Shown piece by piece: positions 31,348 through 41,849 of a stretch of DNA of 64,000 bases. This DNA comes from an uncultured Pelagibacteraceae bacterium (lineage in GTDB: Bacteria; Pseudomonadota; Alphaproteobacteria; Pelagibacterales; Pelagibacteraceae). The position numbers and the translations under genes were made by a program. The stretch's first letter is position 1; each line of letters opens with the position of its first letter. The notes beneath the pieces are model-generated. The model saw nothing but the letters and a program-made list of their open reading frames with translations. It was not told the origin of the DNA and did not search any database. Location: NCBI GenBank assembly GCA_902616675.1, contig CACMTV010000001.1, positions 242,094 to 306,093 of the forward strand, read 5' to 3'.

Positions 31348-33426
31348 ATGAATACAAACTTTTTAAATAGTTTAACAAATTTTTTAAAAAAGCGAACCTT
31401 TGAGTTTGTTGGTTTAATACTAATTTCATTAGGAATAGCTTTAACAATATCATTTGCGACCTATTCACCGTCTGACCCTTCATTAATATACGGTGAATCA
31501 GCCTCAAAAGTAAAAAATTTACTTGGTATTTACGGAAGTAAAATTTCAGATTTTTTATTGCAAAGCTTTGGTCTTATTTCATTTTTAATTTTAGTTACTT
31601 TAATTTCTTGGGGCTTAAGATTAATCTTTGAAAAGGAATTAAAAAATATTATTTTTAAAATATTTTTTCTTACATTGTATTTAATCTTTGGGTGTACATT
31701 TATACATATAACTTTTAATAACTCCTTTTGGCTTCTTGATAATGGTAATTCAGGTTTTGTTGGTGAGTTAGTATATAATTTTATATATCAGTATACCCCG
31801 TTAATTGAAAATCAATATTCAACGTTTGCTCTTGTTGTTTTAACTATTATTTTTTTTATTTTAAGCTCCGATATCAATCTTAAAAAAATTTTCTTAAAGT
31901 TATTTTCATTCAGTAGTGAAAAGAAAAATTTAAATACTGATAGTTTTACTGATGAACTTGAGGTTGACGATACAGTGAATGAAGACAAAAAAGAAACTCA
32001 ACAAAGCTTTTTCTTTGCTAAAGAACAGGCAAAAGTAATTGAAAAATCAAAAAAATTTCAACTACCATCTATTGATTTATTAGAAAAAAATAACTCTAAA
32101 TTATCTCCCTCAGAAATGAATAAAAATCGACCTGATGGAAAATTTATGGAGGGGATTTTACAAGACTTTGGAATTAATGGTGAAATTAAGAAAATTAATA
32201 ATGGACCTGTTGTAAGTTTGTATGAGTTTGAGCCTGCTGCTGGAGTTAAAGTTTCAAAAATTATAAACTTATCTGATGATCTAGCGAGGAATACTAGTTC
32301 AACATCTGCAAGGGTAGCGGTTATTCCAGGTAAAAATACTGTAGGAATAGAAATACCTAATGAAAATAGGGAAAGTGTTTTTTTAAGAGAAATTATTTCA
32401 AATGAGCGGTTTAAAAGTCGGGACTTGAAGCTGCCAATAGCTTTAGGAAAAAATATTTCTGGAGTTCCTGTAATAGGAGATTTAACTTCAATGCCTCACC
32501 TATTAATTGCTGGAACTACAGGATCAGGAAAATCTGTCTGTGTGAATACTATAATTACATCCTTATTATACAAATTAAGTCCTGAGTTATGTAAATTAAT
32601 TTTAATTGATCCAAAAATGTTAGAGCTTTCAGCCTATGAGGGTATTCCTCATTTATTATCTCCTGTAATTACTGACGCAAAAAAAGCAACAGCAGCATTA
32701 GGATGGACAGTGAAAGAAATGAACAGCAGATATAAACTTATGTCAAAAGTGGGTGTAAGAAATATTGATGGATACAATGAGAAACACAAATTGAAAATGC
32801 CTTATATCGTTGTAGTGGTGGATGAAATGTCAGACCTCATGTTGGTTGCTGGAAAGGAAATAGAAAATTACATTCAGAAATTATCGCAAATGGCAAGAGC
32901 TGCTGGGATTCATATTATAATGGCAACCCAAAGACCTAGTGTTGATGTAATCACTGGCACTATCAAAGCAAATTTTCCGACACGGGTTTCTTTTCAAGTG
33001 AGTTCAAAAATAGATAGTAGAACAATACTTGGGGAACAAGGAGCAGAGCAGTTATTAGGTAAGGGGGATATGCTTTTTATGTCATCAGCTAATAGAATAA
33101 TTAGAATTCATGGTCCATATGTCTCAGAAAGAGAAATAGAGAAAATTAGTAGTGTATTACGCGCCCAGGGAGAGCCTAATTATGTTGAAGATATTACTGA
33201 AATATCCAACTCTACAGAGGATATTTATGGCGCATCAGAAGGAGAAGAGGATGAGCTATACAACGAAGCTATTAATATTGTTAAGTCTGAAGGAAAAGCC
33301 TCGACTAGTTTTTTACAAAGAAAACTACAAATTGGATATAACAGAGCAGCTAGAATTATTGATATGATGGAAGAAAAAGGTGTAGTTAGCAAGGCAAATC
33401 ATGTCGGTAAACGAGAGGTGTTGTAA
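31348..33426 (+). CDS. ftsK: DNA translocase FtsK
   Basis: N-terminal TMs; 'LLIAGTTGSGKSVCVNTIITSLLY'; C-terminal gamma winged helix 'FLQRKLQIGYNRAARIIDMMEEKGVVSKA'. Confidence 0.98.
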   Translation: MNTNFLNSLTNFLKKRTFEFVGLILISLGIALTISFATYSPSDPSLIYGESASKVKNLLGIYGSKISDFLLQSFGLISFLILVTLISWGLRLIFEKELKNIIFKIFFLTLYLIFGCTFIHITFNNSFWLLDNGNSGFVGELVYNFIYQYTPLIENQYSTFALVVLTIIFFILSSDINLKKIFLKLFSFSSEKKNLNTDSFTDELEVDDTVNEDKKETQQSFFFAKEQAKVIEKSKKFQLPSIDLLEKNNSKLSPSEMNKNRPDGKFMEGILQDFGINGEIKKINNGPVVSLYEFEPAAGVKVSKIINLSDDLARNTSSTSARVAVIPGKNTVGIEIPNENRESVFLREIISNERFKSRDLKLPIALGKNISGVPVIGDLTSMPHLLIAGTTGSGKSVCVNTIITSLLYKLSPELCKLILIDPKMLELSAYEGIPHLLSPVITDAKKATAALGWTVKEMNSRYKLMSKVGVRNIDGYNEKHKLKMPYIVVVVDEMSDLMLVAGKEIENYIQKLSQMARAAGIHIIMATQRPSVDVITGTIKANFPTRVSFQVSSKIDSRTILGEQGAEQLLGKGDMLFMSSANRIIRIHGPYVSEREIEKISSVLRAQGEPNYVEDITEISNSTEDIYGASEGEEDELYNEAINIVKSEGKASTSFLQRKLQIGYNRAARIIDMMEEKGVVSKANHVGKREVL

Positions 33427-33428
33427 GG

Positions 33429-33986
33429 TTGATACTATCAAGATTTGTTATTTTTTTTTGTTTATATTTTGTTTTTACAAACTCAGATGCTAAAGAAAAA
33501 TCCAAAATTATAAACAAATTGAACGAAATAAATAATATTCAATTTAAATTTTCACAAAAAACAAACGAAAAAGTAGAAAGGGGCCAATGTGCTCTTGTAT
33601 TTCCAAAGAAATTAAAATGTGATTACGATGATAAAAACAAAAAAGAGCTAATTATAAATAATAAAATGATGGCGATTACGCAAAAGAGATATGGAAAAAC
33701 ACTTTTTTATCCATTATCAAAATCTACTTTTATAAGTATTCTTAGTAAAAGTGAATTAATAAACATTATAAATGTAAGTGAATTATTTATAGATGATTAT
33801 ATTAATATTGTTTTTATCGATAAGAATGATAACAAAACTTTAATTAAGTTTAATAAAAAAAATTTTTTACTAGCAGGTTGGATTTCTTCTGATCAATATA
33901 ATAATCAAATAATATTTAACATTGAGATTACTTCAATTAATCAAATAGTTAATGATGATATCTTTTCTTTACCTAACAAAAGTTAA
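33429..33986 (+). CDS. LolA-like outer-membrane lipoprotein carrier (TTG start)
   Basis: Signal peptide; 'NNIQFKFSQKTNEKVERGQCALVFPKKLKCDYDDKNKKELIINNKMM' LolA-like pattern; follows ftsK as in many proteobacteria. Confidence 0.8.
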   Translation: MILSRFVIFFCLYFVFTNSDAKEKSKIINKLNEINNIQFKFSQKTNEKVERGQCALVFPKKLKCDYDDKNKKELIINNKMMAITQKRYGKTLFYPLSKSTFISILSKSELINIINVSELFIDDYINIVFIDKNDNKTLIKFNKKNFLLAGWISSDQYNNQIIFNIEITSINQIVNDDIFSLPNKS

Positions 33987-34492
33987 GCCACAAAATCAAT
34001 TTGTTCCTTCTTGAAAACTTTGAAACCTTTTGATAGATAATTTGATAAGGCATATTTATGGTCTAGCGAACAAGTATGAACCCAAACTTTACTAGCCTTA
34101 TTTTCGAGAGATTTTTTAAGCACATGATTTAACAACAAAGATCCAAAACCTTTAGATCTATATTCAGTTAATATACCCATATTTATTAGCTCAAATTCCT
34201 TATTTTCATGTTTTTCGAGTTCATAATATCCCATCAAATTTTTATTATTATCCTCAAGTATCCAGGTCTCTAAAAATGGATTAGAAGAATATTTGAGCCA
34301 TTGTTTATCAGTCCATATAAGTCTGTCTCGCCAAAAGTGGTCCTTTCCAATTTGCTTATAAAAAAATTTATTTATCTCATAATTTTTTTTATCGTTAAGA
34401 ATAATCTTTGCACATTTTTCATTTGTAATATTAATAATTTTTTCATTTTTTAAAAATTCATAATCTAAAAAATATCTTTGAACTTTTTTCAT
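33983..34492 (-). CDS. GNAT-family N-acetyltransferase
   Basis: 'LINMGILTEYRSKGFGSLLLNHVLKKSLENKASKVWVHTC' acetyl-CoA motif; start at internal Met since the track ORF's upstream part overlaps the HIT gene. Confidence 0.85.
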   Translation of the reverse strand: MKKVQRYFLDYEFLKNEKIINITNEKCAKIILNDKKNYEINKFFYKQIGKDHFWRDRLIWTDKQWLKYSSNPFLETWILEDNNKNLMGYYELEKHENKEFELINMGILTEYRSKGFGSLLLNHVLKKSLENKASKVWVHTCSLDHKYALSNYLSKGFKVFKKEQIDFVA

Positions 34493-34493
34493 A

Positions 34494-34850
34494 TTATGCA
34501 ACCATCTTTCCAATTTTTTCTCCAGCAAATATATGAAAATGCAAGTGTGGGACTTCCTGACCTCCGTCAGAACCAATATTTGAAAGTACTCTATATCCTT
34601 TATCAGTAGCCCCCAATAGATTTGAAACATGACTTACAGCCTTATGAAATTCAGTAATTTCCTTATCGCTTGCTTTTTTATTGAAGTCATCTAAATCAAT
34701 ATATTCCCCTTTGGGTATAACAAGTGCATGAATTTTTTTTTGGGGATTTATATCATGAAAAGACAAAACGTATTCATTTTCAAAGATTTTTTTACAAGGT
34801 ATTTCACCTCTTAAGATTTTAGCAAATATATTATTTTTATCGTAAGGCAT
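34494..34850 (-). CDS. HIT-family (HinT-like) nucleotide hydrolase
   Basis: 'FAKILRGEIPCKKIFEN', 'GQEVPHLHFHIFAG' histidine triad. Confidence 0.96.
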   Translation of the reverse strand: MPYDKNNIFAKILRGEIPCKKIFENEYVLSFHDINPQKKIHALVIPKGEYIDLDDFNKKASDKEITEFHKAVSHVSNLLGATDKGYRVLSNIGSDGGQEVPHLHFHIFAGEKIGKMVA

Positions 34851-35122
34851 TATTTTTTTCTTTTTGCTAGCTCTTCCATAACACTTTCAATTTTAATATT
34901 ATTAGCCTCTAAGTAAACTAAAAGATGATATATCACGTCAGCACTTTCGTGAATTTTATTAGTGTTTTTTTCCACAGCCTCAATCAACTCGGCTAATTCT
35001 TCTTTAACTTTAGAGACAGACAGATTTTTGTCATTCAAAAGTTTATTTGTATAGGATTTATCAGGAGATGAATTTTTTCGATCCCTAATAGTTTTTATTA
35101 AATCTTCCAAATTTTTCAGCAT
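34850..35122 (-). CDS. hisE: phosphoribosyl-ATP diphosphatase
   Basis: 'KVKEELAELIEAVEKNTNKIHESADVIYHLLVYLE' in his cluster. Confidence 0.94.
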   Translation of the reverse strand: MLKNLEDLIKTIRDRKNSSPDKSYTNKLLNDKNLSVSKVKEELAELIEAVEKNTNKIHESADVIYHLLVYLEANNIKIESVMEELAKRKK

Positions 35123-35123
35123 A

Positions 35124-35882
35124 TTACAATCTTACTGGAATATTCTTTGATTTTAAATATTCTTTAGTATCTTTAATAGTAAATTCTCCATAATGAAAAA
35201 TAGAAGCTGCAAGTACTGCACTTGCCCCACCTTTAACTATACCATCGTATAAATGATCTAATTTACCAACTCCACCAGATGCTATGACGGGGATATTGGT
35301 ACTTTTTGTAATTGCCTTTAATAGATCAACATCATAACCAGATTTAGTCCCATCCTTATCCATTGAGGTTAAGAGAATTTCTCCAGCTCCATTTAATTCA
35401 ATCTTTTTAGCATACTCTATAGCGTCAATACCTGTTTTTTTTCTTCCTCCATGTGTGAATAATTCCCATTTATTTTCTGAAACTTTTTTTGCATCAATTG
35501 CTACAACAATACATTGAGATCCAAATTTTTTAGAAGCGTCTTTAACAAAATCAATATTTTTAACTGCTGCTGTATTAATAGAAACTTTATCTGCTCCAGC
35601 TAACAATAGATCAGTGATATTTTGAATAGTTCTTACGCCTCCTCCGACAGTTAAAGGAACGAAACATTCTTTCGCGGTTTTTCTTACAATCTCAATGATT
35701 GTATCTCTATTTTCATTAGAAGCGGTAATATCTAAAAAACAAATCTCATCAGCACCACCATCACTATAAATTTTAGCTTGTTCCACTGGATCACCAGCAT
35801 CTTTTAATTCAACAAAGTTAATACCTTTGACAACTCTTCCATTTTTAACATCAAGACATGGTATAATTCTATTTTTTAGCAT
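35124..35882 (-). CDS. hisF: imidazole glycerol phosphate synthase subunit HisF
   Basis: '[20 protein letters not shown]', '[14 protein letters not shown]'. Confidence 0.98.
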   Translation of the reverse strand: MLKNRIIPCLDVKNGRVVKGINFVELKDAGDPVEQAKIYSDGGADEICFLDITASNENRDTIIEIVRKTAKECFVPLTVGGGVRTIQNITDLLLAGADKVSINTAAVKNIDFVKDASKKFGSQCIVVAIDAKKVSENKWELFTHGGRKKTGIDAIEYAKKIELNGAGEILLTSMDKDGTKSGYDVDLLKAITKSTNIPVIASGGVGKLDHLYDGIVKGGASAVLAASIFHYGEFTIKDTKEYLKSKNIPVRL

Positions 35883-36003
35883 TTTTTTTCTTTTTTGCTT
35901 TGCTTGGTAACAATCCTTTGTTTACTGCTCTAGCTCTTTCTGAAAAACCAAGTTTTTCCCCATTTCTTATTTTACGTCTGATCGTGGATAATTTTGCAAC
36001 CAT
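35869..36003 (-). CDS. short basic protein (44 aa) between hisA and hisF, not in the ORF track
   Basis: Manual translation [44 protein letters not shown]; fills the hisA-hisF gap, 14 nt overlap with hisF start. Confidence 0.6.
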   Translation of the reverse strand: MVAKLSTIRRKIRNGEKLGFSERARAVNKGLLPSKAKKKKNAKK

Positions 36004-36004
36004 T

Positions 36005-36727
36005 TTAATTTATCTCTTTCGCTAAATCTCCAAGCTTAATATCACCATCATAAATTGCTTTACCAACAATTATACCTTCAATTTTTTTATTATCTAAATC
36101 TTTTGCTTTCTTAATATCGTTTATTGAAGACACTCCACCCGAAATAACAACAGGACAATTAGATAGTTCTGCAATTTTCACAGTTTCATCGAAATTAGGG
36201 CTAGTCTTCATTCCATCTCTGTTTATATCTGTATAAATAATTCTGCTCACACCATAGTTATTGACTTCTTTAAGAAAGTCTATGATTTTAACATTTAAAT
36301 CTTCTTTCCAACCTGACACGGAAAGATTGCCATCCTTTGCGTCTAATCCTAATGCAATTTGATTTTTAAACTTTTTGCAAGCTTCTTTTAAAAATTCTTT
36401 ATTTTTAATAGCGCCACTTCCTAAAATTACTTTCTCCACACCTGCATCGATATATTGCTTAATGCTATCTATAGATCTAATACCACCACCTATTTCAATC
36501 TTCAAATCATACTTGCTTACTATTTCTTGAATAACATCTAGGTTAACTGTCTTACCTGTTAGCGCTCCATCTAAGTCAACAATGTGTAAATTTTTAAAAC
36601 CGTGATCTTTGTATTTTCCTGCTTGATCAATAGGTGAAGTTTTATATTCAGTTTTATTTTCGAAGTCTCCCTTGATCAATCTCACGCATTTTTTTTCTTT
36701 TATGTCTATTGCAGGAAATATTTTCAT
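36005..36727 (-). CDS. hisA: phosphoribosylformimino-5-aminoimidazole carboxamide ribotide isomerase
   Basis: 'IFPAIDIKEKKCVRLIKGDFENKTEY', 'CPVVISGGVSSINDIKKAK'. Confidence 0.97.
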   Translation of the reverse strand: MKIFPAIDIKEKKCVRLIKGDFENKTEYKTSPIDQAGKYKDHGFKNLHIVDLDGALTGKTVNLDVIQEIVSKYDLKIEIGGGIRSIDSIKQYIDAGVEKVILGSGAIKNKEFLKEACKKFKNQIALGLDAKDGNLSVSGWKEDLNVKIIDFLKEVNNYGVSRIIYTDINRDGMKTSPNFDETVKIAELSNCPVVISGGVSSINDIKKAKDLDNKKIEGIIVGKAIYDGDIKLGDLAKEIN

Positions 36728-37356
36728 TAAAGTTTTATAAAGTTATCTATTATTTTTAATCCTGTTTTATCACTTTTCTCTGGGTGAAATTGAGTACCAA
36801 ATAAATTTTCTCTAGCGACTGCACATACAATCTTTGATGAATAATCTGTTGTTGCTGAAATGACTGATTTATCTTCAGGAATAAACTCATAGCTATGTAC
36901 GAAATACATATGAGATTTATTTTTTATATCTTTAAATATTTTACTTTCTTTTTGAATTTCAATTTCATTCCAACCGATGTGTGGAAGTTTAAATTTTCCT
37001 TTTTGATTATCAATTTTAGAAACTTTTCCGGGTATCCATCCTAGTCCTTTTGTTTCTGCTTCTTCATACCCGATATCTGCGAACATTTGTAATCCTACAC
37101 AAATTCCTAATAAGGGTTTCTTATTTGTCATTACAAAATCTTTAAGCGTGTCTACTAATCCAGAAATACTATTTAAAGAATCTACACAGCTTTTGAATGA
37201 ACCTTGACCAGGTAAAACAATTTTATCACTTGATTTAATTTTCTTTATGTCTGAGGTTACCTCAAGATTAACTTTACCTCTAGCAACCTCTGTGAAAGAG
37301 TTAATGACTGAGCTTATATTGCCCGATTGGTAGTCAACAATTGTGACGTTCATCAA
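36727..37356 (-). CDS. hisH: imidazole glycerol phosphate synthase subunit HisH
   Basis: 'LLGICVGLQMFADIGYEE' amidotransferase; 'GTQFHPEKS'. Confidence 0.97.
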   Translation of the reverse strand: MMNVTIVDYQSGNISSVINSFTEVARGKVNLEVTSDIKKIKSSDKIVLPGQGSFKSCVDSLNSISGLVDTLKDFVMTNKKPLLGICVGLQMFADIGYEEAETKGLGWIPGKVSKIDNQKGKFKLPHIGWNEIEIQKESKIFKDIKNKSHMYFVHSYEFIPEDKSVISATTDYSSKIVCAVARENLFGTQFHPEKSDKTGLKIIDNFIKL

Positions 37357-37358
37357 AT

Positions 37359-37949
37359 TTAAATAGAGCCTTTTGTTGAAGGTATAGAATTCTTAATTCT
37401 TTTATCTATAGCTAAAGCTTCCTTAAGTGATCTAGCTAAACCTTTGTAACAAGACTCAACTTTGTGGTGACTATTATCACCGTAAATATTTTCGATATGT
37501 AAAGTAATTCCTGCTGATTGAGAAAATGCTTGGAACCACTCTTTAAAAAGTTCAGTATCCATTTCACCCAATTTTTCAACAGCTAAGTCCACTTTCCAAA
37601 TTAAGTAAGGTCTATTTGATACATCAATGGAAACACGACTTAATGTTTCATCCATTGGTATCATAGTTGAAGCATATCTTGTAATTCCCTTTCGGTTGCC
37701 AGCAGCTTTTTTGATAGCTTCTCCTATCGCGATACCGGTATCCTCTGTGGTGTGATGTAAATCAATATGAGTGTCACCTTTAGCTTTAACCTCTAAATCT
37801 ATTAAAGAATGTTTAGATAGCTGCTCTAGCATGTGGTCTAAAAAACCTATACCAGTTTTAATATTATATTTACCTTTGCCATCTAAATTAACCGCAACAG
37901 AAATGCTAGTTTCTTTTGTTTTTCTTAATATTTTTGCTTTTCTTTTCAT
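37359..37949 (-). CDS. hisB: imidazoleglycerol-phosphate dehydratase
   Basis: '[44 protein letters not shown]'; start set at MKRKAK. Confidence 0.97.
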   Translation of the reverse strand: MKRKAKILRKTKETSISVAVNLDGKGKYNIKTGIGFLDHMLEQLSKHSLIDLEVKAKGDTHIDLHHTTEDTGIAIGEAIKKAAGNRKGITRYASTMIPMDETLSRVSIDVSNRPYLIWKVDLAVEKLGEMDTELFKEWFQAFSQSAGITLHIENIYGDNSHHKVESCYKGLARSLKEALAIDKRIKNSIPSTKGSI

Positions 37950-38016
37950 AAAATAGCCAATTAACCTTATGATATATATATAATTAGGCTTTTTATCAAT
38001 AAACACAAAATGTCTA

Positions 38017-38044
38017 TTGAAGAAATAAAATTAATCTCCACATA
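38017..38044 (+). promoter_or_regulatory. possible sigma32-like promoter of hslVU
   Basis: TTGAAG (38017-38022) - 13 nt - CTCCACATA (38036-38044), weaker match to sigma32 -10; 7 nt before hslV ATG. Confidence 0.4.
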
Positions 38045-38051
38045 GAATAAC

Positions 38052-38591
38052 ATGAATACAGCTGAAAAATGGCATGGAACAACGATTGTTCTTTTAAGGA
38101 AAGATAACGAAACCATTGTTATTGGAGACGGTCAAGTTAGTCTAGGAAATACAGTTCTTAAGAGCAAAGCAAAAAAAGTCAGAAAAATTGAGAAAAGAAA
38201 TGTTATTGCAGGTTTTGCAGGATCGACTGCTGACGCACTTACTTTGTTTGAGAGATTAGAAGCTAAACTCGAAAAACATGCTGGTAATCTATCAAGAGCC
38301 GCTGTTGAGTTAGCAAAAGATTGGAGAAGCGATAAATATTTGAGAAGATTAGAAGCTTTAATGGCAGTAGCTGATAAGGAAAAAAGTTTTATTATTTCTG
38401 GTACTGGAGACGTTTTAGAGCCCGAAGATGGGATTATTGGAATAGGATCTGGGGGGAATTATGCACTTGCAGCTGCAAAAGTTTTAATGGAAACTGACAT
38501 GAAAGCCGAGGATATAGCCAAGAAAGCAATTAAAGTTGCATCAGAAATTTGTGTTTTTACTAATAACAATACCACAATGGAAAAATTATAA
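38052..38591 (+). CDS. hslV: ATP-dependent protease subunit HslV
   Basis: '[40 protein letters not shown]'. Confidence 0.97.
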   Translation: MNTAEKWHGTTIVLLRKDNETIVIGDGQVSLGNTVLKSKAKKVRKIEKRNVIAGFAGSTADALTLFERLEAKLEKHAGNLSRAAVELAKDWRSDKYLRRLEALMAVADKEKSFIISGTGDVLEPEDGIIGIGSGGNYALAAAKVLMETDMKAEDIAKKAIKVASEICVFTNNNTTMEKL

Positions 38592-38592
38592 A

Positions 38593-39972
38593 ATGTCAGG
38601 ATCAAAAAAAATTACGAACTTAAATTTAGTCAAAGGTAAAGTGAAAGTAGAGCAAAGCAAGGTAAGCGCATTATCTCCGAGAGAAATAGTTTCAGAATTA
38701 GATAGGTATGTAATTGGTCAAAAAGAAGCAAAAAAGGCTGTAGCAGTTGCTCTAAGAAATAGATGGAGACGACAAGCGTTGTCTGATGAAATGAAAGATG
38801 AAGTTTTACCAAAAAATATTTTAATGATAGGTCCGACTGGCGTGGGAAAAACCGAGATTTCTAGAAGATTATCAAGATTAGCAGAGGCGCCATTTATAAA
38901 AGTTGAGGCTACTAGATTCACTGAGGTAGGATACGTTGGTAGAGACGTTGAACAAATTATTAGAGACCTAGTAGAAATTGCTATCGCAATGGAACGAGAG
39001 AAAAAAAGAAAAGAAGTTAACGCAAAAGCCCAATTATTAGCAGAAGAAAAAGTACTTGATGCATTAGTTGGCAATAAAGCTTCTGTAGCAACAAGAGAAA
39101 GTTTTAGAAAAAGATTAAGAAATGGTGATTTAGACAATAACCAAATTGAAATAGAGGTAATGGATACTGCTTCATCTATGCCTAGTTTTGAGATTCCAGG
39201 TATGCCAGGTGCAAATGTTGGAATGGTTAACATTGGAGAAATATTCGGAAAATCCATGGGAAACAAAAAGGGAAAGAAGAAGAAGATGACTGTAAAAGAG
39301 TCTCATGAAATTTTAGTTGCTCAAGAGTCAGATAAAATGATTGAGGAAGATAAAATTGTACAAGAAGCAAAAAAATCAACCGAGGATAATGGAATAGTTT
39401 TTTTAGATGAAATTGATAAAGTTTCCGCTAGAGGGGATAGAGTGGGCGGAGACGTATCGAGAGAAGGAGTCCAAAGAGATCTTTTGCCGCTAATAGAAGG
39501 CACAACCGTCAATACGAAACACGGACCAATTAAAACTGATCATATACTATTTATTGCTTCGGGAGCTTTCCAGCTTGCAAAGCCTTCTGACTTGCTTCCA
39601 GAGCTACAAGGAAGATTACCCATTAGAGTTGAATTAAGTGCACTCAATGAGAAAGATTTTATAAGAATATTAAAAGAACCAGATAATAGTTTAATCAAAC
39701 AGTATAAAGCACTATTGAAAACAGAAAATGTTGATCTAGAATTTAAAGATGATGGTATCGAGATGCTTGCAAAAATATCAACAGAGGTAAACTCTTCAAT
39801 AGAAAACATTGGTGCTAGAAGATTGCATACTATTATAGAAAAAGTTCTTGATGATATAAGTTTTAATGCAACGGACAGAGCGGGTGAAAAAATAGTTGTC
39901 GATAAAAAGTTTGTTGAGAAAAACTTGGGTGACTTAGTTAAAGATACTGATTTATCTAAATTTATTCTATAA
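38593..39972 (+). CDS. hslU: ATP-dependent protease ATPase subunit HslU
   Basis: '[35 protein letters not shown]', '[14 protein letters not shown]'; start at internal Met after hslV stop. Confidence 0.98.
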   Translation: MSGSKKITNLNLVKGKVKVEQSKVSALSPREIVSELDRYVIGQKEAKKAVAVALRNRWRRQALSDEMKDEVLPKNILMIGPTGVGKTEISRRLSRLAEAPFIKVEATRFTEVGYVGRDVEQIIRDLVEIAIAMEREKKRKEVNAKAQLLAEEKVLDALVGNKASVATRESFRKRLRNGDLDNNQIEIEVMDTASSMPSFEIPGMPGANVGMVNIGEIFGKSMGNKKGKKKKMTVKESHEILVAQESDKMIEEDKIVQEAKKSTEDNGIVFLDEIDKVSARGDRVGGDVSREGVQRDLLPLIEGTTVNTKHGPIKTDHILFIASGAFQLAKPSDLLPELQGRLPIRVELSALNEKDFIRILKEPDNSLIKQYKALLKTENVDLEFKDDGIEMLAKISTEVNSSIENIGARRLHTIIEKVLDDISFNATDRAGEKIVVDKKFVEKNLGDLVKDTDLSKFIL

Positions 39973-40407
39973 TTTCTTCAATTTAATTAGTAAAGCACCA
40001 TCTCCCCCTTCATTTTGGGAGGGATTTACAACAGATATTATTAACTTGGAGATTTCCGGTTCTGAATTTATATATTCTGGAACTGAGTATCTTAGTTTGC
40101 TTAGTTTAGAAGATTTATAAACATCATCGTCTCTAGAATGCAATCCTTTTCCGGTAATTAACAATATTTCTCTATAATTTTTTTCACTACACGATATTAT
40201 TATTTCTTTCACCTTTTTGTTCGCCTCACTTAAAGTAAGACCGTGTAAATCATATTTGTATACTTGATCCTGATTTTTAGATTGGTTAACTTGATCTTTA
40301 TCGGGAATATTAGATTTATCCTTTAAAAAATTTTCCCAATCCTTTCTATCTTTTTTAGATAAGAAATCTTTTTTTTTCACTAACTTAAAATTTCTGCTAA
40401 ATACCAA
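39967..40407 (-). CDS. Smr-domain protein
   Basis: '[22 protein letters not shown]...[12 protein letters not shown]'. Confidence 0.92.
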   Translation of the reverse strand: MVFSRNFKLVKKKDFLSKKDRKDWENFLKDKSNIPDKDQVNQSKNQDQVYKYDLHGLTLSEANKKVKEIIISCSEKNYREILLITGKGLHSRDDDVYKSSKLSKLRYSVPEYINSEPEISKLIISVVNPSQNEGGDGALLIKLKKL

Positions 40408-40985
40408 TTAGGACTGTCACTTGAAGCTTTTTTGGAAAACTTCCATTGATCTGTTACTGTTTTTATTCGGTCAGGATTGCCTTCAATTACATTATTACTT
40501 TTATCTTTTTTAACAGAAATTATATCAGAAACAAACTTTACTGTAGCAAAAATATTATCTTGAACCTTTTCGTATTTTTCAACATTTGACTCTTTTATCC
40601 CTATAAATGTTAATTCAGACTTGATGCCTTTATCATCTCTCTCAGAAATGGCTTGATTGAAATTAGTAGCCATTCTAGGTGTAAGAAGACCTTTTAAACT
40701 TTTTTTATCTCCTTTTGAGAATGCAGTAATAATTGTTTCGTAAGCTATCTCCGCACCACGAATAAACTTCTCTTTTTCTTCTCCTTCAAGCTCATTTGGA
40801 TTAGACTTTTTAAACTTAACTTCTTGTTTTTTTCGAAATTCTTCAAATTTTTTTTCTGAAAACCTAGGATACATTTTATCTTCATGACCAGTTTTTCTCC
40901 CTAAGATACTTCTCAATCTTAAGATTATAAAACCAGCTATCATGGCTAGTAAAATGATATCAATATATCCAAAGTTGCTACTCAT
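40380..40985 (-). CDS. Tim44/TimA-family membrane-associated protein
   Basis: N-terminal TM and Tim44-like 'FIRGAEIAYETIITAFSKGDKKSLKGLLTPRM'. Confidence 0.9.
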   Translation of the reverse strand: MSSNFGYIDIILLAMIAGFIILRLRSILGRKTGHEDKMYPRFSEKKFEEFRKKQEVKFKKSNPNELEGEEKEKFIRGAEIAYETIITAFSKGDKKSLKGLLTPRMATNFNQAISERDDKGIKSELTFIGIKESNVEKYEKVQDNIFATVKFVSDIISVKKDKSNNVIEGNPDRIKTVTDQWKFSKKASSDSPNWYLAEILS

Positions 40986-41029
40986 TGTTTGCTAAATATA
41001 CATTATTAATATATTTTTGTATCAGACAA

Positions 41030-41443
41030 ATGAACACAATACTAATATCAATTATTGCCATACCAATAATAGAAATAATGATTTTTATTAAAATCGGGGA
41101 AAATATTGGAGCAATAAATACGATTTTACTAATATTTTTTACTGCTGTGGTGGGTGTTTATTTTGCGAGGATTCAAGGAATTAAGACATTAAAAAATGGA
41201 CTTATAAATATGTACCAAAACAAGTTACCTTTTTATGAGATATTATCTGGAGCCTCCATTGCTATCGCCGCAATATTTCTCATTTTGCCAGGATTTTTTA
41301 CTGATAGCATAGGCTTTCTATTGCTTATCCCATTGACTAGAAAACTAATACTTTATCCTATTATGAGAAAAAGTGAGGTAAAAACTAAAAGTGATAATAC
41401 TATTGATGCTGAAATTATAGAAGATAAAAAGGATGAATTATAA
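41030..41443 (+). CDS. FxsA-family membrane protein
   Basis: 'IPIIEIMIFIKIGENIGAINTILLIFFTAVVGVYFARIQG...LILPGFFTDSIGFLLLIPLTR'; start at internal Met. Confidence 0.9.
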   Translation: MNTILISIIAIPIIEIMIFIKIGENIGAINTILLIFFTAVVGVYFARIQGIKTLKNGLINMYQNKLPFYEILSGASIAIAAIFLILPGFFTDSIGFLLLIPLTRKLILYPIMRKSEVKTKSDNTIDAEIIEDKKDEL

Positions 41444-41849
41444 AATAATTGCAAAATATATTAAAACATTAAATTTTGATATCTCAAAACCAGAGAAATT
41501 TTTTTCACTTACAAAAGATATTTCGAATTATAAGTTTAAAATAGACATTAAAAGTAACAGGTTTAAAGAAAATATTATAGAGATACAAACAACACTGGCT
41601 TTAGAACCAAAAGATAATAATTTAGAGAAAATTATTGCGCTGGTTACATTTTCAACCTTGATAGAATTAGATAAAAATTTTACAGATAAAAAAAAGTTAG
41701 AAGAAATTATATTAGTAGAAATACCAACTGAAATTTACCCGGAGTTAAGGAAAGTTTTTGTTTTTATTTTTGAAAATTCAGGCTTTAAAGAAATTAAAAT
41801 TGATCCAAATGTAGATTTTAAAAAACTTTATTTATCAAGACAAAATTAA
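41433..41849 (+). CDS. secB: SecB-like protein-export chaperone
   Basis: SecB-like length/pattern, conserved position beside timA/fxsA and dnaQ in alphaproteobacteria. Confidence 0.7.
   Translation: MNYKIIAKYIKTLNFDISKPEKFFSLTKDISNYKFKIDIKSNRFKENIIEIQTTLALEPKDNNLEKIIALVTFSTLIELDKNFTDKKKLEEIILVEIPTEIYPELRKVFVFIFENSGFKEIKIDPNVDFKKLYLSRQN

Noticed and set aside
38718-39266. 182-aa - strand ORF inside hslU
   Set aside because: Fully antisense to a well-conserved hslU; shadow ORF.
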